Shown one piece after another: positions 1 to 7,341 of a stretch of DNA of 7,763 nucleotides (position 1 is the stretch's first letter; every line of letters starts with the position of its first letter). The notes beneath the pieces were generated by a model. The model was not told where the DNA came from. It did no database searches and saw nothing but the letters and a program-made list of their open reading frames with translations. The position numbers and the translations under genes are program-made. The DNA is taken from positions 1 through 7,763 of the forward strand of contig JAGGYO010000010.1 in the NCBI GenBank assembly GCA_021162505.1, read 5' to 3'. Source of the stretch: a bacterium. GTDB lineage: Bacteria > AUK180.

Positions 1-39
1 AACATTTCTAAATTGTAACAATACTTTTTATAAAATAAA

Positions 40-68
40 TTGACTTTTTAAGTAAATTTTGATAAAAT
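40..68 (+). promoter_or_regulatory. Sigma-70-type promoter for the tRNA-tig-clpPX-lon transcription unit
   Basis: A -35 box TTGACT (40-45) and a -10 box TAAAAT (63-68) are separated by exactly 17 nt, and each matches the consensus at five of six positions. The region upstream (about 20-39) is almost pure A+T and could act as an UP element. The predicted transcription start is around 75, some ten bases before the first tRNA. No other convincing promoter is seen before tig, so this one probably drives the protein genes as well as the tRNAs. That extension is inferred from the lack of terminators. Confidence 0.8.
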
Positions 69-84
69 AAAGATTGTTATTTAT

Positions 85-158
85 GGTGGGTGTAGCTCAA
101 TTGGTAGAGCATCGGATTGTGGTTCCGAGGGTCGTGGGTTCAACCCCCATCATCCACC
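85..158 (+). tRNA. tRNA-His (anticodon GTG)
   Basis: A full cloverleaf can be drawn. The acceptor stem is 86-92 with 151-157 (one G-T pair), the anticodon stem is 112-116 with 124-128, and the T stem is 134-138 with 146-150 around a TTCAACC loop. The anticodon GTG lies at 119-121 and reads His codons CAC/CAT. The His identity element is present: an extra G at -1 (position 85) faces the discriminator C73 (158). The 3' CCA is not encoded, so it must be added by nucleotidyltransferase. It is the first gene after the promoter and lies 18 nt before tRNA-Lys. Confidence 0.97.
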
Positions 159-176
159 CTTAAATATATTGCTAAC

Positions 177-249
177 GGGCCTTTAGCTCAATCGGTAGAG
201 CAACTGACTCTTAATCAGTAGGTTCAGGGTTCGAGTCCCTGAAGGCCCA
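177..249 (+). tRNA. tRNA-Lys (anticodon CTT)
   Basis: The acceptor arms GGGCCTT (177-183) and AAGGCCC (242-248) pair perfectly and are followed by discriminator A73 (249). The anticodon arm is ACTGA/TCAGT around loop CTCTTAA, with anticodon CTT at 210-212, which reads AAG. The T arm carries the usual TTCGAGT loop. No CCA is encoded. The gene sits 6 nt before tRNA-Leu and is presumably processed from the same precursor. Lys is a very frequent residue in the downstream proteins, and both AAA and AAG are used. A tRNA-Lys with a TTT anticodon is therefore expected elsewhere in the genome. Confidence 0.97.
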
Positions 250-255
250 TTTTTA

Positions 256-338
256 GCGAGAGTGGTGAAATTGGCAGACACGCAGGATTTAGGATCCTGT
301 CCTAATTTAGGGTGTGGGTTCAAGTCCCACCTCTCGCA
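256..338 (+). tRNA. tRNA-Leu (anticodon TAG)
   Basis: This is a class II tRNA of 83 nt with a long variable arm (a CCTA/TAGG mini-stem at about 300-312). The acceptor arms GCGAGAG (256-262) and CTCTCGC (331-337) pair fully, with discriminator A73 at 338. The anticodon stem is CAGGA/TCCTG around loop TTTAGGA, giving anticodon TAG at 290-292, which reads CTA and other CTN codons. No CCA is encoded. Only 25 nt separate it from the tig start, and no terminator hairpin lies between, so tRNA processing probably frees the 5' end of the protease mRNA. Confidence 0.97.
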
Positions 339-351
339 TTTTTAAAATCAT

Positions 352-356
352 AGGAG
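352..356 (+). promoter_or_regulatory. Ribosome binding site that sets the tig start
   Basis: AGGAG lies 7 nt upstream of ATG 364. An in-frame TTG at 358 would be only 1 nt from this site, too close to be used. The start is therefore placed at ATG 364 and not at the longest open frame. Confidence 0.85.
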
Positions 357-363
357 TTTGAAA

Positions 364-1728
364 ATGGAATACCAAACAAAAAACCTAAAGGATTATTTGG
401 TTGAGTACGAAATTACTGTAAAGAAAGAAGATCTTGATAATAAGAGAAAAGAACTTATAAAACAGATCAAAACAAGTGCAAATATTGCCGGCTATAGAAA
501 AGGCCATGCCCCTGAATATGTCATTCTTGGGAGATATGATGAATATATAAATGAAGAACTTCAATCTTTTATTCTGCAGCAGCTTTTTGATAAATTGAAA
601 AAAGAAAAGAAAGACCCATTGCATTTTGACCTCGTAGAAGGTAATCTAAAAGACGGCAAATTCAAGGTTAATATTGAGTATATGCCGGAAATTGCATTTG
701 AATATAAGGATTATGAGATAGAAGAACCCGAAGTAGATATCAACGATGAACATGTTCAGGAAGCGTATAAAAACATTTTAAAGAACTTCGAAACCTGGAA
801 AGAGGTTAATAAGGTGGTTGAAGATGCCTTAATAGAACTAACAGATTATGTGGAGCTAATTGAAGGAAAAGAGAATAATAAGATGGAAACTTATCCGTTA
901 TTATATTCTGAAAAAAAGAACCCTAAGGAATTCTATGGATTGTTCAAAGATGTAAAACCGGGTGAAAAATATGAGAGAACGGTGGAATACGGCGCTGATG
1001 CCTCAGAAAGTTTGAAAAATAAAAAAGTACAGTACAATTTCACGGTAAAAAATATTAAGATCAAAGAATCACCCGAAGAGAATGAGGAATTATTCAAAAA
1101 GATCATGCCCGAAATAAAAACAAAAGCAGAATTATTAAAGAAATTAAGAGAAGAGATCGTTAAGAATACGGAAAACGATGTGAAAAAAGATTCGGTTTTG
1201 AAGATCTATGAAAAGATCATGGAAAAACACCCCTATGAACTTCCACCCCATTATTTTGAAAGAATGCTTGATGAAATACATAAATCAGAAAAAGAAAAAT
1301 ATGAGAAACAATATAAAATGACATTGAATGATGATCAATTCAAAAAAGAAGAGATCGTTGAAGATGTGAAAAAGGGATTAAAGATCAATTATATCAGACA
1401 GTATATTGTGGAGCATGAAGAACTGAAAGTGGAAGATAAGGACATTAAAGATCATTTTAAACAGATCGCTGATGCCAATAATATCTCGCTTGAAGGTGTA
1501 GAGAGCTTTTATAAGACCAATAAGAACCTTGAAACTAAATTGAGAGAGGATATCTTATATCAAAAGATCGATGACCTTCTTTATGGAAGTACAAAGATAA
1601 AAAAAGTGAAAAGTCTAAAAGAGGATAAGACGGTACCGAGTACTAAGTCATCAGGTAAAAAAGAGGATAGTAAAAAAAAGATAAATAAAAAAAAGGAGGG
1701 TGATGATGGAAGAAAGGAAAACAAATAA
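364..1728 (+). CDS. tig: Trigger factor (ribosome-associated chaperone), divergent PPIase domain
   Basis: This is a cytosolic chaperone that docks at the ribosomal tunnel exit and shields nascent chains. It is 454 aa, compared with 432 in E. coli. The N-terminal ribosome-binding domain (about 1-115) carries the signature loop as GYRKGHAP, with YRK at 44-46, exactly where E. coli has FRK. A reduced PPIase-like segment covers about 150-233. Only its last part (GLFKDVKPGEKYERTV through LKNKKVQYNFTVKNIK) still resembles the FKBP fold. The usual DG-x-x-F-x-GG and IPGFE stretches are missing, so prolyl isomerase activity is probably lost (inference). The helical chaperone arms span about 234-410 and are rich in Lys and Glu. 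A lysine-rich, low-complexity tail (about 411-454) follows and looks disordered. The end of the gene overlaps clpP by 23 nt, and the tail codons hold the clpP ribosome binding site. The identification rests on the N-terminal signature, the overall architecture, and the following clpP-clpX-lon genes. Confidence 0.93.
   Translation: MEYQTKNLKDYLVEYEITVKKEDLDNKRKELIKQIKTSANIAGYRKGHAPEYVILGRYDEYINEELQSFILQQLFDKLKKEKKDPLHFDLVEGNLKDGKFKVNIEYMPEIAFEYKDYEIEEPEVDINDEHVQEAYKNILKNFETWKEVNKVVEDALIELTDYVELIEGKENNKMETYPLLYSEKKNPKEFYGLFKDVKPGEKYERTVEYGADASESLKNKKVQYNFTVKNIKIKESPEENEELFKKIMPEIKTKAELLKKLREEIVKNTENDVKKDSVLKIYEKIMEKHPYELPPHYFERMLDEIHKSEKEKYEKQYKMTLNDDQFKKEEIVEDVKKGLKINYIRQYIVEHEELKVEDKDIKDHFKQIADANNISLEGVESFYKTNKNLETKLREDILYQKIDDLLYGSTKIKKVKSLKEDKTVPSTKSSGKKEDSKKKINKKKEGDDGRKENK
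1694..1699 (+). promoter_or_regulatory. Strong ribosome binding site of clpP inside the tig tail
   Basis: AGGAGG matches the anti-Shine-Dalgarno perfectly and lies 6 nt before ATG 1706. The alternatives GTG 1700 and ATG 1703 are only 0 and 3 nt away, so 1706 is the best start. The site is read as Lys-Glu-Gly codons at the end of tig, which places clpP initiation within the final codons of the upstream gene. Confidence 0.85.
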
Positions 1729-2320
1729 GATGATCGGTGGATTAGTACCTTATGTTATAGAAACAGGCGCCGGCGGCGAAAGGGCTTATGATATCTATTC
1801 CAGATTATTGAAGGACCGGATCATATTCTTGGGAACTCCCATTGATGATTATGTGGCAAATAGTATTACAGCTCAGCTTTTGTTTTTGGAAATGGAGAAT
1901 CCTGAAAAGGATATTTATATCTATTTGAATTCTCCCGGCGGATATGTTACAGCCGGGCTTGCCATTTATGATACCATTCAATATATCAAACCTAATGTTG
2001 CTACTGTGTGTATCGGTTCTGCGGCAAGTATGGCAGCGGTGATCTTGACCTGTGGCGCTAAAGGTAAGAGATATTCATTGCCCAATTCCCAGATACTTAT
2101 TCATCAGCCCATGGGCGGTGTTCAAGGACAAGCAAGTGATATTAAGATCCATGCAGAAGAGATACTTAAGACAAAGAAGAGATTGACTGAGATCCTTGCA
2201 AAGCATACGGGACAAAGTGTGAATCAATTGTTAAAAGATACTGAAAGAGATCATTTTATGACCGCGGAAGAAGCAAAAACATACGGTCTTATTGACGAAG
2301 TTATAGAAAGAAGAAAATAA
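1706..2320 (+). CDS. clpP: ATP-dependent Clp protease proteolytic subunit ClpP
   Basis: This is the serine peptidase that forms the two-ring, 14-subunit chamber and degrades proteins delivered by a Clp ATPase, here most likely ClpX. It is 204 aa, normal for the family. The catalytic triad is complete: Ser108 in GSAASMAA, His133 in ILIHQPMGG and Asp182 in TERDHFM. The Ser-His and His-Asp spacings (25 and 49) equal those of E. coli ClpP. The family motifs YLNSPGG and ITAQLLFLE are present. The short N-terminal leader before LVPYVIE may be a processed propeptide, as in E. coli, or part of the axial loops. The gene overlaps tig by 23 nt, and its stop is 4 nt before clpX. This coupling would help keep peptidase and unfoldase levels matched. 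Confidence 0.98.
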   Translation: MEERKTNKMIGGLVPYVIETGAGGERAYDIYSRLLKDRIIFLGTPIDDYVANSITAQLLFLEMENPEKDIYIYLNSPGGYVTAGLAIYDTIQYIKPNVATVCIGSAASMAAVILTCGAKGKRYSLPNSQILIHQPMGGVQGQASDIKIHAEEILKTKKRLTEILAKHTGQSVNQLLKDTERDHFMTAEEAKTYGLIDEVIERRK

Positions 2321-2324
2321 AAAT

Positions 2325-3503
2325 ATGAAAAAATGTTCATTTTGCGGTCAATTAGTTGATGATAGTAAATTAACTACTATTGATGGTGAATTTATCTGCT
2401 CTGCTTGTTTGGAAAAACTTTCTAAAAAAGTGAATTTTAAACTTCCTGCTCCCCAAGATATAAAAAAGTACCTTGATCAATATATTATTGGGCAGGATAA
2501 AGCCAAAAAAGTGTTGTCCGTAGCTATTTATAATCATTTTAAAAGGGTCAACCATAATCTAAAGGCAAATAAAAATAGCGATATTGAGATCGAAAAAAGC
2601 AATATTTTATTCATTGGTCCCAGCGGTTCGGGTAAAACACTTATGGCACAGACCATAGCCAAATTCATAAAGGTACCTTTTGCCATTACGGATGCTACCA
2701 CGCTGACGGAAGCGGGTTATGTGGGAGACGATGTTGAAAATATACTTGCCAGGCTTATTCTTGAAGCCAAAGATGAGATCGCACTTGCTCAAATGGGTAT
2801 AATCTATATTGATGAGATCGATAAGATCACAAGAAAGAGCGAGAATCCTTCCATTACTCGTGATGTGGGTGGAGAAGGCGTCCAGCAGGCACTTTTGAAG
2901 ATCATTGAGGGTACTGTTGCAAATGTGCCTCAGGGATCATTGAGAAAACATCCCTATCAGGAATTTTCTCCGATTAATACCAAAAATATTTTATTTATCG
3001 TTGGTGGATCATTTTCAGGACTTGAAAAGATCATTTCCCAGAGATTAAATAAAAAAGTAATAGGATTTCACAGCGAATCCAATGATCTGGGTAGTGAAGC
3101 CGAGCTCATGAACCAAGTGGAATCACACGACCTTATTAAATTCGGGTTGATCCCCGAACTCGTGGGAAGGATACCCATTCGTGTCGCTTTTGAGGAACTC
3201 ACAGAGGAACAATTGGTGGATATTCTCATTAAACCAAAGAACGCTATTATAAAACAGTATCAAAAATTATTTGAGATCGATAATATAAAACTTGATATTT
3301 CCGAAGAAGCTTTATTAAGCATTGCAAAAAAGGCAAAGGATAAAAAAATGGGCGCTCGCGGATTGCGAAGTGTTGTTGAAGACCTATTGCTGGACATTAT
3401 GTTCAAAGTACCTTCCATGAAGAATGTTCAGAAGGTTATTTTAACGGAAGATTTTGTCAATGGAAAAGAAGATGCTGTAATAATGAGGAAACAACGCGCA
3501 TGA
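2325..3503 (+). CDS. clpX: ATP-dependent Clp protease ATP-binding subunit ClpX
   Basis: This is an AAA+ hexameric unfoldase that recognises tagged substrates and threads them into ClpP. It is 392 aa, slightly shorter than the roughly 420 usual in the family. The N-terminal C4 zinc-binding domain uses Cys4, Cys7, Cys25 and Cys28. Walker A is GPSGSGKT (98-105), pore loop 1 is GYVG (131-134), and Walker B is IIYIDEIDK (159-167). The RKH pore-entry loop is at 207-209, and the ClpP-docking tripeptide IGF is at 246-248. The arginine of GLIPELVGRIP (Arg282) and the sensor-2 motif GARGLR (343-348) are also intact. All parts needed for a working ClpXP complex are therefore present. The Shine-Dalgarno is weak (only GAAAGAAG-type purines upstream), so translation probably depends on ribosomes finishing clpP. 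The gene overlaps lon by an ATGA. Confidence 0.98.
   Translation: MKKCSFCGQLVDDSKLTTIDGEFICSACLEKLSKKVNFKLPAPQDIKKYLDQYIIGQDKAKKVLSVAIYNHFKRVNHNLKANKNSDIEIEKSNILFIGPSGSGKTLMAQTIAKFIKVPFAITDATTLTEAGYVGDDVENILARLILEAKDEIALAQMGIIYIDEIDKITRKSENPSITRDVGGEGVQQALLKIIEGTVANVPQGSLRKHPYQEFSPINTKNILFIVGGSFSGLEKIISQRLNKKVIGFHSESNDLGSEAELMNQVESHDLIKFGLIPELVGRIPIRVAFEELTEEQLVDILIKPKNAIIKQYQKLFEIDNIKLDISEEALLSIAKKAKDKKMGARGLRSVVEDLLLDIMFKVPSMKNVQKVILTEDFVNGKEDAVIMRKQRA
3485..3490 (+). promoter_or_regulatory. Ribosome binding site of lon inside the clpX 3' end
   Basis: GAGGAA lies 9 nt before ATG 3500. That ATG shares four bases with the clpX stop (ATGA, 3500-3503), a classic termination-reinitiation junction. 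The site lets lon also be translated by newly loaded ribosomes. Confidence 0.65.
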
Positions 3504-5833
3504 CCAAAGAATATCATTTACCACTGATCCCCCTCAGGAATATGGTGGCATTTCCGGAAGTCGTTTTCCCTTTTCTTGTAGGAAGACCCAAATCACTGAC
3601 CGCACTCAATGCTATTAATAAAAAGGATAATCTGATCTTTCTTTCAGTTCAAAAACAAGGTGAGATAGAAGAACCAAAATCCACTGATATTGAAAAAGTG
3701 GGTGTCATTGTGAGAGTATTGAAGGAAAAGAGGGATTTTGATAATACCGTAAAACTTCTTGTTCAAGTAGTGGAAAGAGCAAAGATAAGTCGTTTCTCAA
3801 AAAAAGAACCCTTCTATAAGGTCAAGGTCTCCACTTTACCATTCAGCAGAAGGAATGAAAAAGGTATTTTTGCTACGGCAAAAGAGATCGTCAGCAGTTT
3901 TGAGAACCTTTTAAGATTATCGGAAAATTCTCCCATTGGAGAAGAACTCCTTGAAAAGATACATTTACAACATAATCCTGTACAGATCTCAATGAACATT
4001 GCTTTTCAATTAAAAATAACCTTTTCGGAAAAACAAAAACTCTTGGAAACGGATAATTTTTTTCAAATGCTCCAGGTGCTTTTGGTGCATGTCAATAATG
4101 AATATGAGATAGCCAAACTTCAGGCGAAGATAAGGGCAAAGGTAAAGAATAATATTGATACCGCCCAGAAAAAAATGATCCTGTCTCAGGAATTAGAAGC
4201 AATAAAAGGGGAATTGAACAAGATCGACGGCCAGAAAAATGAGATCGAAGAATTAAGAGAAAAGATCAGCAATGCACAAATGTCAAAGGAGGCGTTGGAA
4301 CACGCAATAGAAGAGCTTGATAAACTGGAATATACTCCCAGCTATTCACCTGAATATACCGTCATATTGAACTATCTCGACTGGCTTATTTCAATACCCT
4401 GGTCTAAAAAGGCAAAAGAAAATGAAAATATAAAAAAAGCATCTATTATTCTTGAGGAGAGTCATTGGGGTTTGGAAAAGATAAAAGAAAGGATCATTGA
4501 GATACTTGCCGTCAGGCATTTGGTAAAGACCAAGAAAGGTCCGGTCATTTGTTTTGTGGGTCCTCCCGGGGTTGGTAAAACTTCTCTTGGAAAGGCAATT
4601 GCTTCTGCCATGGGCAGAAAATTTGTCCGTATTTCCCTTGGCGGTATTCGTGATGAAGCAGAGATAAGAGGACATAGAAAGACCTATATCGGTTCATTGC
4701 CGGGTAAGATCATCCAAACAATGAAAAGAGCGAAGGTGATAAACCCCGTATTTTTAATGGATGAAATTGATAAGATGGCATCTGATTTCAGAGGCGATCC
4801 GGCATCTGCAATGTTAGAAGTATTGGACCCTGAGCAGAACTTTATGTTCATGGACCATTATCTTGAGGTAAGCTATGATCTTTCACAGGTATTTTTTATT
4901 ACAACAGCAAATAATATTTATGATATCCCTGATCCATTGAGGGATAGAATGGAAATAATCAATCTTTCCGGCTATACTTCACTGGAAAAGTACTATATTG
5001 CAAAATATTTTCTGATTCCCCGTCAATTAAAAGAAAATGGATTAAAAAAGGCGCAGGTAAAATTTAATAAGAACGGATTAATGGAGATCATCGAACATTT
5101 TACAATGGAAGCAGGTGTTCGAAATCTTGAAAGACAGATCGGGAAGGTATGCAGAAAAATAGCAAAATCCATTGTTATGAAAGAGAAGAAAAAAATGAAA
5201 TTCCCCATTACCATAGAAAAGAAAAAGGTGCATGAATTTTTGGGCTTGCAGGAATATAGAACTTCACATATTAAAAAGAAAAATCAGGTCGGTGTAGTAA
5301 ACGGACTTGCATGGACACAGTTTGGAGGAGTATATCTTTCCATTGAAACGCTTTTAGTACCTGGAAAAGGCAAGATCCTCATTACCGGACAGATCGGAAA
5401 GGTAATGCAGGAATCCGCTCAGATCGCATTGAGCTTGATCAAATCAAATCATAAAAAACTTGGTATAAAAAAGGAAATTTTTGAAAAGAACGATATACAT
5501 ATCCATGTGCCAGAAGGTGCAATACCAAAAGACGGTCCCTCCGCCGGAATTACCATAGCCACATCTTTACTTTCTGCACTCTCGAAGAAAAAAATACATT
5601 GGGATTGTGCAATGACAGGTGAATTGACTTTAAAAGGTGATGTTCTTCCCATCGGAGGTTTAAAAGAAAAGCTTTTAGCTGCATATAAAGAAGGCATCAA
5701 GAGGGTATTTATTCCCATTGACAATAAAAATACTTTAGAAGAAGTTCCGGAAGAAGTGAAGAGTAAGATTACAATAGATTTCGTAACAAATATCTGGGAT
5801 GTGTGGAAGAAGGTATTCAAAATAAATGAATAA
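3500..5833 (+). CDS. lon: ATP-dependent protease La (Lon)
   Basis: This is a cytosolic AAA+ serine protease that unfolds and degrades damaged and short-lived regulatory proteins on a single polypeptide. It is 777 aa, close to E. coli Lon (784). The LON substrate-binding domain covers about 5-205 (start HLPLIPLRNMVAFPE), followed by a charged coiled-coil linker (about 205-280). In the AAA+ module, Walker A is GPPGVGKT (354-361) and Walker B is VFLMDEIDK (417-425), with ITTANN following as sensor-1-like. The C-terminal protease domain starts near 595 (QVGVVNGLAWTQFGG). It has the Ser-Lys dyad: Ser681 in PKDGPSAGI and Lys724 in GGLKEK, spaced 43 apart as in E. coli (Ser679, Lys722). There is no membrane segment, so this is bacterial LonA and not archaeal-type LonB. 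The gene overlaps clpX by 4 nt and the methyltransferase gene by 8 nt. No HrcA (CIRCE) site or heat-shock promoter is seen upstream. Confidence 0.98.
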   Translation: MTKEYHLPLIPLRNMVAFPEVVFPFLVGRPKSLTALNAINKKDNLIFLSVQKQGEIEEPKSTDIEKVGVIVRVLKEKRDFDNTVKLLVQVVERAKISRFSKKEPFYKVKVSTLPFSRRNEKGIFATAKEIVSSFENLLRLSENSPIGEELLEKIHLQHNPVQISMNIAFQLKITFSEKQKLLETDNFFQMLQVLLVHVNNEYEIAKLQAKIRAKVKNNIDTAQKKMILSQELEAIKGELNKIDGQKNEIEELREKISNAQMSKEALEHAIEELDKLEYTPSYSPEYTVILNYLDWLISIPWSKKAKENENIKKASIILEESHWGLEKIKERIIEILAVRHLVKTKKGPVICFVGPPGVGKTSLGKAIASAMGRKFVRISLGGIRDEAEIRGHRKTYIGSLPGKIIQTMKRAKVINPVFLMDEIDKMASDFRGDPASAMLEVLDPEQNFMFMDHYLEVSYDLSQVFFITTANNIYDIPDPLRDRMEIINLSGYTSLEKYYIAKYFLIPRQLKENGLKKAQVKFNKNGLMEIIEHFTMEAGVRNLERQIGKVCRKIAKSIVMKEKKKMKFPITIEKKKVHEFLGLQEYRTSHIKKKNQVGVVNGLAWTQFGGVYLSIETLLVPGKGKILITGQIGKVMQESAQIALSLIKSNHKKLGIKKEIFEKNDIHIHVPEGAIPKDGPSAGITIATSLLSALSKKKIHWDCAMTGELTLKGDVLPIGGLKEKLLAAYKEGIKRVFIPIDNKNTLEEVPEEVKSKITIDFVTNIWDVWKKVFKINE

Positions 5834-6590
5834 AGACCATATTTCAATAAAAAGAGCAAAGAAATTAACGCAAAAAAAGTATCGACTTGAATACAAAATG
5901 ACGCTTGTTGAAGGCATGAAGATCATTCGTGATATTTCAAAAAAAGTAGTTCCTTTGACCGTTTATGTCCTTGAAAATTTTAAGGATAGATATAAGAATT
6001 TTATTCTCGAGATCAAGAAAAGATCACCGATCATTTATTTGAATAGTTATGATTTTAATTCATTGACAAGCACAAAGACCACGCAAGGCATTATTGGAGT
6101 ATTTCCCTTCAATTTATTGAAAGAAGCAGTAGAACCAAAATCGGATAAGGTATTTTTATTACTTCATAATCAAGATCCCACGAACCTTGGAAATATTGTA
6201 AGGAGTGCAAAATGGTTCGGCATTGATAAGCTTTATTTATATCAAAGTGTTGATCCATTTAATCCCAGAACCATTCGGGCATCTGCCGGGCAGGTGTTCT
6301 TCATGAATTTTTTTCATATTGAGAATATAAATATTTTTTTTGAAAATTGCGGAAATGATTTCAAAATGACGGGAATTACACAGAAGGGGAATGAACCCTT
6401 ATCTCAATACAATTTCCCTGAAAAAGCAATTTTCCTCTTCGGTAGTGAGGGGCAGGGTATTCCCAAAGAAATTGAAGAAAAATGTCATAAAACAGTTGAG
6501 ATCGAAGGTGTAAATAGAGTGGAATCATTGAATCTCCAAACTGCTTTTTCCATTTTTGCCTATGAATATTTCAAAAGATCGTCTCATTGA
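5826..6590 (+). CDS. TrmH/SpoU-family RNA 2'-O-ribose methyltransferase
   Basis: The predicted protein transfers a methyl group from S-adenosylmethionine to a ribose 2'-OH in rRNA or tRNA. It is 254 aa. The N-terminal part (about 1-95) resembles the substrate-binding domain of RlmB/TsnR-like enzymes, with LVEGMKII near residue 27 and TTQGIIGVF near 85. The C-terminal SPOUT knot domain shows all three family motifs. Motif 1 is QDPTNLGNIVRSAKWFG (Asn120, Arg126), motif 2 is LFGSEGQGIP (204-213), and motif 3 is VESLNLQTAFSIFAYE (232-247). The two-domain layout favours an rRNA substrate over tRNA Gm18, but sequence alone does not settle the target. The start overlaps the lon stop by 8 nt. A loose AGAAGG lies 12 nt upstream, so coupling to lon is likely. 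The gene is overlapped at its end by tatD. Confidence 0.92.
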   Translation: MNKDHISIKRAKKLTQKKYRLEYKMTLVEGMKIIRDISKKVVPLTVYVLENFKDRYKNFILEIKKRSPIIYLNSYDFNSLTSTKTTQGIIGVFPFNLLKEAVEPKSDKVFLLLHNQDPTNLGNIVRSAKWFGIDKLYLYQSVDPFNPRTIRASAGQVFFMNFFHIENINIFFENCGNDFKMTGITQKGNEPLSQYNFPEKAIFLFGSEGQGIPKEIEEKCHKTVEIEGVNRVESLNLQTAFSIFAYEYFKRSSH

Positions 6591-7341
6591 TACACATTGT
6601 CATCTTAATGATGATCGTTATAAAGAACAATTTCCACAAATAATTGATGAAATAAATGAGGATATGGCTTTTGTCATTACCCCTGCAATTAGTATGGATA
6701 CCATTGATGAGGTGAGGACATTAAGCGAAAAGTACCCCATCATTATTCCGGCATATGGTGTTCATCCCGAGGAGTGCAAGGATATTGAAATTAATGATAT
6801 TGAAAAAAAATTAAATTCAATTGTGGGAAGAAACAGTATTATAGGGGAAATAGGTTTGGATTATTATAATATTTTTTGTGAAAAGAAAAAGCAGATCGAG
6901 GTATTTGAGCTCCAATTGAATATTGCAAAGAAATTGAATATCTCCGTTATTTTGCATTCGCGAGAAGCATTTGAAGATACTTTTGATATTGTAAAGAATT
7001 TCGCCTATGATAAGATCGTGTGGCATTGTTTTGCCTATGGTACTGATGAAGCGAAAAAAGTGCTTGATCTCGGAAATATGATATCATTTACAGGTGTTAT
7101 AACATTCAAAAAAGCAGAGACCATGCGGGATGTTGCAACCTATGTTCCAATGGCAAGAATAATGGCGGAGACCGATGGTCCTTACTTGACACCCGTACCT
7201 TTCAGAGGGAAATTGAATAGACCAATTTATGTAAAATATATCATTGAAAAAATAGCTGCACTAAAAAATTTGGATTTTGAAAAAACGAATCAAATGCTGA
7301 ATGAAAACGCTCACTCTTTTTTCAATATTCCAATAAAATAA
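6562..7341 (+). CDS. tatD: TatD-family metal-dependent hydrolase (putative DNase)
   Basis: This is an amidohydrolase-fold TIM-barrel enzyme. Characterised relatives are metal-dependent nucleases acting on DNA or RNA, but the substrate here is unknown. It is 259 aa, typical for the family. The metal ligands are visible: His12 and His14 in DTHCHL, Glu96 in IIGEIGLDYY, His132 in ILHSREAF, His155 in VWHCF and Asp205 in AETDGPYLTPVPF. GVHPE (67-71) is also standard. ATG 6562 is chosen because it gives the usual short lead before the DTHCHL motif. A TTG at 6556 in the same frame is possible but has no better ribosome site. The start lies inside the methyltransferase gene (29-nt overlap) with no Shine-Dalgarno, so translation probably relies on coupling. 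It is the last gene of the run, with a repeat-bearing non-coding stretch beyond. Confidence 0.95.
   Translation: MNISKDRLIDTHCHLNDDRYKEQFPQIIDEINEDMAFVITPAISMDTIDEVRTLSEKYPIIIPAYGVHPEECKDIEINDIEKKLNSIVGRNSIIGEIGLDYYNIFCEKKKQIEVFELQLNIAKKLNISVILHSREAFEDTFDIVKNFAYDKIVWHCFAYGTDEAKKVLDLGNMISFTGVITFKKAETMRDVATYVPMARIMAETDGPYLTPVPFRGKLNRPIYVKYIIEKIAALKNLDFEKTNQMLNENAHSFFNIPIK

Noticed and set aside
358..363. TTG 358 as the tig start
   Set aside because: It is 1 nt from the AGGAG. ATG 364 has correct 7-nt spacing and places YRK at residues 44-46, as in E. coli trigger factor.
1..364. HrcA/CIRCE or heat-shock sigma-factor site controlling the protease genes
   Set aside because: No TTAGCACTC/GAGTGCTAA inverted repeat or heat-shock-type promoter is visible. 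The only promoter seen is of the housekeeping type.
5449..5859. A 136-codon open frame on the minus strand opposite the end of lon
   Set aside because: It lies wholly opposite the conserved Lon protease domain, including the Ser681 and Lys724 codons. It shows no family motif or ribosome site. It is a shadow of lon, as are the other minus-strand frames.
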